Origin: Parachlorella kessleri
Lineage: Eukaryota > Chlorophyta > Trebouxiophyceae > Chlorellales > Chlorellaceae
Direction of reading: 5' to 3'
DNA: 64,000 nt
NCBI GenBank assembly: GCA_001598975.1
Contig: BBXU01001900.1
Coordinates: forward strand, 1-64,000
A program made the position numbers and the translations under genes. The notes below the pieces were generated by a model. That model did no database searches. It saw only the letters and a list, made by a program, of their open reading frames with translations, and had not been told where the DNA came from. Shown one piece after another: positions 56,798-64,000 of the stretch (position 1 is its first letter; the number at the start of each line of letters is the position of its first letter).

Positions 56798-57951
56798 GAG
56801 TACTGCAGTTGTAAGGGTGGCAGGTAGTGCGAACAGAGAGTGAGAGGCGAGCTGTACTGATACAGCGCTGGGTGTAGAATGCGGTTGAGGCGTGCCATAC
56901 CCATGCAGTGGCGTGTAGGCCAGTCTGACTTTAGAGAGAAGGCCCCAGTACCTGATGCTGTGGCATGTGTACAAGGTGGCAGTTGGAAGGGCTTGGCACC
57001 TGCGGTGCAAGCAGAGACGAGGTGTGTGGAAGATGTACCTCTAGGGCAGGATGCAACTCTGCTCTGTGTCGCCCGAGTTCTGATTCTGTAAGTCTTGCCC
57101 TCCCTGCTAGAAGCTAAGGCCACTGGAATAGCATGTGAAGCTGTTGGTTTGGTGGTCGTGTTAAGCCAGGAACCCATTTCGTGCATGCCTGACTGGGGTG
57201 TCATTCTCCGTTTCCGCAACTGTTCTGAGAAATGGTCTTGCATGCTAGGCAGGGTACGCTGACTGGCATACAGAATCTAAAGCAACTACGAAACCTGTGC
57301 CAGCAATGTAGTGTAAATGCTGCCATTCGCTAGGATGCTGGCTCATGAACCTTGCTGACATGTTGTGTAACAAACTGGTATGGTTGAGGAGTGGATTGCT
57401 GTCTGAACCCTTCCTGTCACTTGCATCTCCATCATATAGAGGAGTTGAGTGGCAATTCTTCCACTGATATCACACTGCTCACTGCAGATTCTGCAATACG
57501 GTCAGGCAAGATGTAAGTTTACTCCTAAACCCCGGGGCCCAAAAGGCCTGCCCAGATGGGCTATCCACCAGGCATGCTCAAAACTGCCTACCACGGCGAA
57601 TGACATACCTCAAACCCGACAGGTCATCCAGCCACATCAGTGTCGCTTCCCATACCTCTCCTACAGTTTGCACTGCGTGCCACTCATACAGCAAACTTGG
57701 ACCGGACCACACGAAGTGAGCAAGAGCTCCTGAAATAGGTTTGCTGACAAAGCCATTGGGCCCTGCGCCCGTTGGATCCAGCCAAGTCAGGTACCGGTCC
57801 ACACCACCACCACCACAAGGTTAGGTTTACCGCGAATGGCTAGCAAACTAGAAGCAGCATAGTCCATTCTGCATGCAGCCCTGTCAGTCCAGCCCAGCTC
57901 TACTTCCTGTTCGCATTACCTGCCACCCATGCTAATAGTCCAGCCACTGTC
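56798..57951. other. Spacer between convergent carrier and mTERF genes
   Basis: No gene was recognised. TGTAA motifs at 56810 and 57087 are candidate polyadenylation signals for the carrier. Confidence 0.4.
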
Positions 57952-59484
57952 CTAGCTCTTGAGCGGCGGGAAGCCCCACTCCCTGCCCTCCTCTGTGCCC
58001 AGCCACGCCTCCTCCCACTCCGCCCAGCTGGCCCAGCGCAGCTTCCGCTGCTGACTGGCCAGCCGCTCGCGCACAGCAGCGCTGAAGGCTACATTAGACT
58101 GCCTAGCAACATTGCTAGGGGTCGCGTCTGGCTGGAGCCCGCATTCCCGCAGCAGGGCCACCCTCCCAGCCAGGCGCCTGGTGCTTGCCATGAAGCAGCG
58201 TGGGTCCTCAAAGAAGGCCTCAATTGGCCAGGCGGACCTTGTCTTTATCCAGGCCAGCTTCTGCTGCTGCACAAGACTGTCCAGGTCCAGCCCCAGCAAG
58301 GTGGGCTGCTTGTCAATCATTTCCCGGATCTGCTGCTGTCTGTACCCCCTTGCTGCCAAGTTTCCTACGCAGCGTTCTGCTATTTTCGCTGTCAGTGTAC
58401 CAAGCGCGGGCTGTGCCCGCACCAGCCTGCGCCCCGCCCCCTCCTCCGCCATGTAGTCGCCCAGGAAGCGCAGCAGGGGCGGCAGCCTGGCCTCCAAGTT
58501 AGTAGAAAGCAGCCTTGGGTTTGAAATGGACACCTGCAGGGCTGCCGCTGCGCCCAGGCCCAGGTGCTGCTGTAAGGCCCCTATCCGTGCAAACAGAATT
58601 TCAGGTCTGTACTTGAATAGTGTTGGCTGCCTAAGCAGCAGGCGCGCCACCTGTGCTGCTGGCACCTGCTGCATTTGCAGCATGGAGCACACCGCATTAG
58701 CGGCGCCAGCTGACACGCTCAAAACGCTGCAAAGGTTACTGCAGGCTGCCAGCCGTTTCAACCCAATTCCCAGGCTACCGTCCAGCCACTGCAGCAGCTG
58801 CTGTACCTTGCTGGGGGCACGGGACAGGTACATGGCAACATCATCTTGCGAGGCTGCCAGCGCTGTCCCTGTCGCTGTGAGCTATGGCTTTTTTGGGTGC
58901 CGCCTGTAGACAGTATATGACCTAATCTGTCGCAACAGCTGCAGATTGGGCAGAAACACGTCGGCATAGCTGCAAGAGAGAGGCGAGTGCTGAGACCTCA
59001 TCACCTGCGAGATTTGCTTAGGGCGAAGCCCCTCTGCCACCAGCGCTGCCAGCTTAGGCTCAAAATTGCTGCTGACCTCCTCCTGGCTGAGGGCCAGGTG
59101 CTTGGGTTCACTGAAGGCCTCAAAGTCGGTGATGCGATACCGCAGCAGGCAGGCGTGCAGCGGGCAGGGCTGAGCTGCGCTGCTGCTGCTGCTGCTACTG
59201 GGAGGCTGCCTAGCTGCAGCTGTTCCCACTGCACGCCTGCCACTACCAAGGTGTTGGCACCAGCAAAGCCTAAACCCAATCCTTTGCCAGCTTGTGGTGC
59301 TACTCCTGCAACGGCTGTGGCCGTTGCTGCCGCTGCTGCCGCCCCAGCCAACGGAACGATGCAGGCCGGGGCAGGGGCTGGCAGCAGGCTGACAGGCTGT
59401 GCTTGCACGGCCCAGCTTGGCGCTTCGTAGGCAATGAGGCCGATGCCAGGGAGGTGCCAGCCGCCCGCCCAGAAGAAGGGGCAT
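57952..59484 (-). pseudogene. mTERF-family gene copy 1, with in-frame TAG
   Basis: mTERF proteins are organelle-targeted helical-repeat proteins that bind nucleic acid and control mitochondrial or chloroplast gene expression. One frame runs from ATG 59484 to TAG 57952-57954 with a single internal TAG at 58882-58884 (after YRRHPKKP). Past the stop it continues as LTATGTALAASQDDVAMYLS and aligns throughout with copy 2 at 62195-63742. Repeats include QPTLFKYRPEILFARIGALQ, NPRLLSTNLEARLPPLLRFL and KQPTLLGLDLDSLVQQQKL, the 'P.LL......L...L' pattern. The C terminus is EEAWLGTEEGREWGFPPLKS. Copy 2 has Arg where the stop stands. It may be a recent pseudogene, or translated from an internal Met such as the one at 58833. 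Confidence 0.75.
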
Positions 59485-60936
59485 ACCGGTGGGAGAAGCC
59501 GCTGGGCTGGGCGTCTGCTATGCCGCAACTGCTCCTGCAGACACGAATGAGCGGGTTGGAGCTCTGTATCGCATGTTGCTTTGAGTCAAACATTTGCATG
59601 TGCAGTGCCCTCCTATGGTTTCAGCAAGGACTCAAAGGGACTGCGGAGGAGCGATTGGAGATGGTTAAGTCCTGCCGCGGCAGAATGCCAAAGTCACTTC
59701 CAAAGGTTCACGCTGACCCGCTGTTTCCAGGGCAGGGTGTGGGCTTGGCTGAGGAAAGAAGTATAATAAGTATCTCACCTGTTCCTATCCTCCAAGCCCG
59801 CCTACAGCTCACACCCAAGTGCTTCCTGCCTAGCTAAAATTTTTCTACTCGTAAGGCCTGCTTCCAGTACGCACCATATAGTAACTTCATCAAACTGTTA
59901 GGTTTCGGTCTTGAGCCGGTGTTGGTCCAACATCTCTGGGCTAGCAGTCGCATGCAGCCACCCAGCAGCCTGCAGACTGAAAGGCAGCCGCATTCCAAGG
60001 CCCACCTGATGCAGAGACATATACTCAAAATATCAAATGAACCCAGGGGACTACAAGCCTGAGCCTTCCTGCCCCAGAACTGTCAACAACGGGCTCCCTC
60101 TTTGGCGGAGAGCCGCTCATGCACGACACCTTCCCTCCCCTCGGCTGTTACTTGCGTTTCCCCAGGGTACCCTGAGCAATGAACTGCACCTGTCAGCAAT
60201 GCAGCAGGGACGAACAGCAGAGGGCCCAAGAGCCCCTAACAAGTGTTCCGGCCTAAGTCCAGCCAGCTCGCCGGGGTGTGTAAATAGGGACCTTGCAACT
60301 GACCTGGCCAGCTGTTAGTGGCGCCCCTGCATTCTGTGGGCTCTAGTCAGGACCGTCGCGACCCCTACAGGCCCCGGTACGGAACGTATTGAGTCAGCAT
60401 GAGGCAGCTGATAAACAAGTACATATGCCCTGACAAGATTGAAACTTCGCTGATCACAGCAACGGCGACCACAGAGGAGTTCAGCTTGTCCATAAGCGGG
60501 GCCACCTCACCAGCTTCTCACCAATGGGCCCCGTTTCAACCGTGCCTTGCCGTGCCTCCGAATTGACGTAGGAGACCGGACTATATCTAGCAAGCTCGAG
60601 TGCAGCATGCAGGGCAGCGGCGCGCAAGCGGATGTACGGAGGCAGCCATGGAGGCAGCAGAAACCCCCTTGGTTACGTTCTGTCGAGTATTCAACTGCAC
60701 CATCAGCAAGTGTTAATAAAGCACAAACGGTGGTAGAACGCACTTGCCAAGGCTGGGCAACGTAGTGGTCCATGTGAACTGTATTGGAGGCATGATTGGA
60801 GGCACGCAGAGGGAGCCGAGGGTCGATTGGGGTAAACTTTACTAAGTAGGGTAACAGGCAATGCAAGCAGATAGGAACTTCGGGTGAAGTGCACTGACAA
60901 GGCTGGACATCGAGCCCACAAGGATGCAGCAGGCCT
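59485..60936. other. Spacer between mTERF copies
   Basis: No gene was recognised. The region near 59485 is the presumed promoter/5' UTR of mTERF copy 1. Confidence 0.4.
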
Positions 60937-61549
60937 AGTCTAGTCTAGTCTAACAGCGTACCGCCACCTGACCATGCTGCCGTGAGTCCCCCAGATGGGG
61001 CCAACAAAAAGCCAGGATGTACTATGCCCACAAACCACAAGATCCAAGTACCAATTCTTTATGGCATGCACCACCCCGTCCGGACGGGGAAACCAACAAA
61101 AGCACTATCAAAGGTCTATCCCACCAAGCTTCTCCATGTGTCCCTCATAGCACAAGCACTTAGCCAGTTGAAGGCAACCCGCGAGCCGCCCTCAGCGCCC
61201 ATTTTGTCCTGATGCTGCCGCCTGGCCCCACTCAAGTCTATCTGCTTCAAGTGCTCCTCATAGACCTGGGGTAGCAAAGGGTTGGCAAGCCGCCCCCGCC
61301 GCCCCACCCCGTCTGGCAGTGTGGCTGGCCCACAAGATGCACTTAGCTAGCCGCGACTCAGGCATACGCCCCAAGTGCCCAAGAAACCGCAACGACCGGC
61401 GCCGCCAGTGGACCACAACACTATCAAAGGGCTTGTCCTCCTGCCCACACCGCCTATACAACTCCTCATCACTAATGTAGTCCCTCCATCTCAACCCTAG
61501 CATCCGGCGCATGCAGCCCTTGACAAAGACATCCAGGCGGTGTTGCTGA
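60937..61549 (-). mobile_element. 5'-truncated LINE (non-LTR retrotransposon), copy 2
   Basis: Reverse-strand copy of the element at 3672-4143, extending about 140 bp further 5'. It encodes the reverse transcriptase C-terminal region: QHRLDVFVKGCMRRMLGLRW, YISDEELYRRCG, RRRSLRFLGHLGRMPESRLA, and after a frameshift RRGRLANPLLPQVYEEHLKQ. The frameshift lies in the stretch around 61308-61330, where copy 1 reads through. It ends with the same (TAGAC)n tail (AGTCTAGTCTAGTC on the plus strand). Exact 11-bp target-site duplications, GCAGCAGGCCT, flank it at 60926-60936 and 61550-61560. Confidence 0.9.
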
Positions 61550-61560
61550 GCAGCAGGCCT

Positions 61561-62194
61561 GACTCAGTGAAGAAATGGTCATGTTAGAGTGATACCTAGT
61601 AGCTGAAAAGTGTACATCTGAAGTTGGTGTATGCCCACCATATATTGCAACCTCCCTGTTAGACCCGTACTAGTAGCATACTAGCTAGCTACAAATTGCT
61701 ACACCTGCCACCGGCACGACATACAGTGTACTAGAACAAATGTGGTAGCACTTGGTGCTTATAGAGCAGCAACATGCACTGATAAGATGCACAGTATACA
61801 TCCTCAACTTGAAGTGAGTTGAACTGCTGGATCAGATAGACATAGAACATTATTGCATCCCACCCTGATCGAACAGTTCGACCCTGACGATTCTCCCAGA
61901 GGTTAGCCACACCTGCCACCATCAAGTACAATCCCATACTCGTCAGAGGAGTTGCAGCAGAGGCGGTCAGTCCATCTACTGCACTCAAACAGCCGACAAC
62001 CATTATAAACTTCGAAGGCAGATACGGGATCGATCATGGGCCCACAGAGGTGTGTGTGGTCGGGCGCTCTGTTAAGTGACCACCACGCCTGTTCAAATCC
62101 ATCAGAGCAACCCTCCTAAGAGGACCACAGAAAACAATGACCAGCGCAAATTCGGGCAATCAGACAGATTGACAGCCTGACAGGCAGCCTCTCC
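61561..62194. other. Spacer downstream of mTERF copy 2
   Basis: No gene was recognised. A 90-codon minus-strand open frame at 61731-62003 has one hydrophobic stretch but matches nothing I know and shows no splice context. Confidence 0.35.
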
Positions 62195-63742
62195 CTAGTC
62201 CTTGAGCGGCGTGAAGCCCCACTCCCTGCCCTCCTCTGTGCCCAGCCACGCCTCCTCCCACTCCACCCAGCTGGCCCAGGGCAGCTCCCGTCCCTCCCTG
62301 GCCAGTCGCTTGCGCACACCCGCCATGAATGTGGCACTGCTTGGTGAAGCCAGCCGACTAGGAGTGGATGGCGGCTGCAGCGCGCACTGCCGCAGGAGGG
62401 CCAGCCGCGCTGCCAGGCGGCATGTGCTATATGTTACGTACACTGGAACAGACAAGAAGTCATCCAGCGACCATGGCGACTCCTGTTCAATCCAGCCCAG
62501 CTTCTGCTGCTGCAGGGCGCTGTCCAGGTCCAGGGCGATGATGATAGGGTGCTTGTTGATCATTCGCTGGATCTGCTGCTGGCTGTACCCCCTTGCTTCC
62601 AGGCTGCCAATGATGCGCTCTGCTGTTTTGGCTGTCAATGTGGCAAGGGCAGGCTGTGCCCGCACCAGCCTGCGGCCCGACCTCTCCCCCATGGAGCTAT
62701 CCAGGAAGCGCAGCAAGGGCGGTAGGGTGGACTCCAAGTTATTAGTTAGCAGCCTGGGGTATGCGATGACAACCTGCAGGGCTGCCGCTGCGTCCAGGCC
62801 CAGGTGCTGCTGCAAGGCCCTTATACGTTCAGACAACGCTTCAGGTCGGTGATTCAACACTGTTGGCTGCGTAACCAGCATGTGCGCAACCTGCTCTGCT
62901 GGTACCTGCCACTCTTGCAGAGACAAGCAGGCAGCACTACCCGCATCAGCTGAGAGTATAAGCACGCTGCAAAGGCCCTTGCAGGCTGCCAGCTCTTGCA
63001 ACCCCACACCCAGGCTGCCCTCCAGCCACTGCAGCAGCAGCTGCACCTTGCTGGGGTCGCGGGCGAGGTACTTGGCAGCAGCGCTTGGGTTGTCAGCAAG
63101 TGTCTTCCCTGCCGCTGTGAGGCGTGGGGCCTTAGGGTGCGGCCTGTGGCCAGCATACACACTGATCTGTCTGAGCAGCTGCAGGTTGGGCAAGAAGACG
63201 TCGGCATAACTGCACGGCAGAAGGGAGTGTGTTTTGTGTCCCATGAGCTGTGCCATCTGCTTGGGGCTGAGGCCCTCTGCCGCCAATGCCGCCAGCTTGG
63301 GCTCCACGTTGCTGCTGACCTCTTCCTGGCTGAGGGCCAGGTGCCTGGGTGCGCTGAAGGCTGCCAGGTCGTTTATGCCATACTGCAGCAGGCAGGCGTG
63401 CAGCGGGCACCGCTGGGCTGGGCTGCTGCTGCCACTGCCGCTGCGAGGCTGACTAACTGCGGCCGTGCCCACTGCGCGCCTGCGACCGGCAAGGTGTGGG
63501 TACATGCAGAGCCGGACCCCAACAGCACCCCAGCAGCAACGGCCCATGCTGCCAACGCTGCCGCCACCGCTTCCGCTCCAGCAAGCAGAACACTGCAGGC
63601 CGGGGCAGGGCCAGGCAGCAGGATGTGAGGCTGTCCTTGCAGGGCACACCTGGGCGCTCCGCTGGGCTAGGCCGTGGGGCCAGTGCCGAGAAGGTGCGGG
63701 GCGGTCGCCCTGAAGTAGGAGGGGCATATCGGTGGGAGGCAC
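62195..63742 (-). CDS. mTERF-family organelle transcription/RNA factor, copy 2, 515 aa, intronless
   Basis: Intact single-exon frame. The N-terminal roughly 110 residues are Arg/Ser/Ala-rich, as expected for an organelle transit peptide; TargetP-type prediction would decide mitochondrion or chloroplast. Then helical mTERF repeats follow: KHLAL-like RHLALSQEEVSSNVEPKLAA, QPTVLNHRPEALSERIRALQ, YPRLLTNNLESTLPPLLRFL, KHPIIIALDLDSALQQQKLG. The C terminus is WEEAWLGTEEGREWGFTPLK. Highly similar to copy 1 about 3.7 kb upstream on the plus strand, in the same orientation, so a tandem duplication. The start MPPTDMPLLL has a second Met five codons in, which aligns with the copy 1 start. Confidence 0.85.
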   Translation of the reverse strand: MPPTDMPLLLQGDRPAPSRHWPHGLAQRSAQVCPARTASHPAAWPCPGLQCSACWSGSGGGSVGSMGRCCWGAVGVRLCMYPHLAGRRRAVGTAAVSQPRSGSGSSSPAQRCPLHACLLQYGINDLAAFSAPRHLALSQEEVSSNVEPKLAALAAEGLSPKQMAQLMGHKTHSLLPCSYADVFLPNLQLLRQISVYAGHRPHPKAPRLTAAGKTLADNPSAAAKYLARDPSKVQLLLQWLEGSLGVGLQELAACKGLCSVLILSADAGSAACLSLQEWQVPAEQVAHMLVTQPTVLNHRPEALSERIRALQQHLGLDAAAALQVVIAYPRLLTNNLESTLPPLLRFLDSSMGERSGRRLVRAQPALATLTAKTAERIIGSLEARGYSQQQIQRMINKHPIIIALDLDSALQQQKLGWIEQESPWSLDDFLSVPVYVTYSTCRLAARLALLRQCALQPPSTPSRLASPSSATFMAGVRKRLAREGRELPWASWVEWEEAWLGTEEGREWGFTPLKD

Positions 63743-64000
63743 AAGCTGCCGCTCCCTGCTGGGCTTGGCGGGGTGTACGCGGCAGTTTGTCCTGCAGACA
63801 TAAGTTGTGGATCAAACACTGCGGTGTGCACTCCGCATAGAGCCTGACACTCGCCGAGCAAAGCAGTGCCCTTCAGAATACACTACGTACCTCGACGAGC
63901 TGGCATATTACGTGAATGGCACCACTGGTAGCCCAAGCGCTATAGATTTTGACTTGCTGTGGTAAGGCAACCCGAGATGGTAGCTACTCAGCCCTGTGCC
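63743..64000. other. Window end, no gene recognised
   Basis: Presumed promoter/5' UTR of mTERF copy 2; nothing else is supported. Confidence 0.35.

Noticed and set aside
58980..59020. A 40-nt intron in mTERF copy 1 ending in CTTGCAG
   Set aside because: Too short for this genome, and copy 2 reads through the same place in frame without a matching donor.
1..64000. Bacterial-type systems (CRISPR arrays, operons, toxin-antitoxin pairs), rRNA and tRNA genes
   Set aside because: None was seen; the gene structure is clearly spliced eukaryotic.

Overview
The window is nuclear DNA from a eukaryote, most likely a chlorophyte green alga of the volvocalean/chlorophycean type (inference; species not resolved). 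Reasons: moderately GC-rich sequence, genes split into many short exons with GT...AG introns of roughly 60-700 bp (a few GC-AG), plant/algal families (FRO/FRE ferric reductase, plant-type WBP11, mTERF proteins, secreted DOMON and pectate-lyase-fold proteins), Ala/Pro/Gln-rich low-complexity protein segments, and non-LTR and LTR retroelements. I saw no bacterial operons, rRNA, tRNA or CRISPR. Exon models were built by hand from splice-like sites; most close in one reading frame across all junctions, which is the main support for them.

Layout. 1.1-4.4 kb: an eight-exon gene for a small secreted protein with a 5'-truncated LINE in its last intron. 4.8-9.1 kb: an LTR retrotransposon with about 99% identical LTRs and a decayed, internally deleted interior. 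10.0-16.5 kb (minus): a 14-exon, 912-aa ferric reductase. 16.8-20.8 and 21.8-23.6 kb (plus): two related secreted DOMON proteins, the first divergent from the reductase across 300 bp. 24.5-44.2 kb: three tandem 11-exon paralogs (631, 621 and 626 aa) of a secreted right-handed beta-helix (pectate-lyase-superfamily) protein. 45.6-47.7 kb: an F-box/LRR gene; a decayed LRR fragment of it lies behind the second paralog, so the repeat unit once carried both genes. 48.5-52.4 kb (minus): the splicing factor WBP11. 52.8-56.8 kb (plus): a mitoferrin-like mitochondrial carrier whose exon edges are micro-duplicated inside its introns. 57.9-63.7 kb (minus): two tandem mTERF genes, one with an in-frame stop, with a second LINE fragment between them.

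How the genes may work together. The ferric reductase, the adjacent DOMON gene (whose second DOMON keeps a possible Met/His heme-ligand pair) and the mitoferrin point to an iron or redox theme; this is inference from neighbourhood. The beta-helix triplet looks like a lineage-specific extracellular or wall-modifying family that is evolving by duplication and gene conversion.
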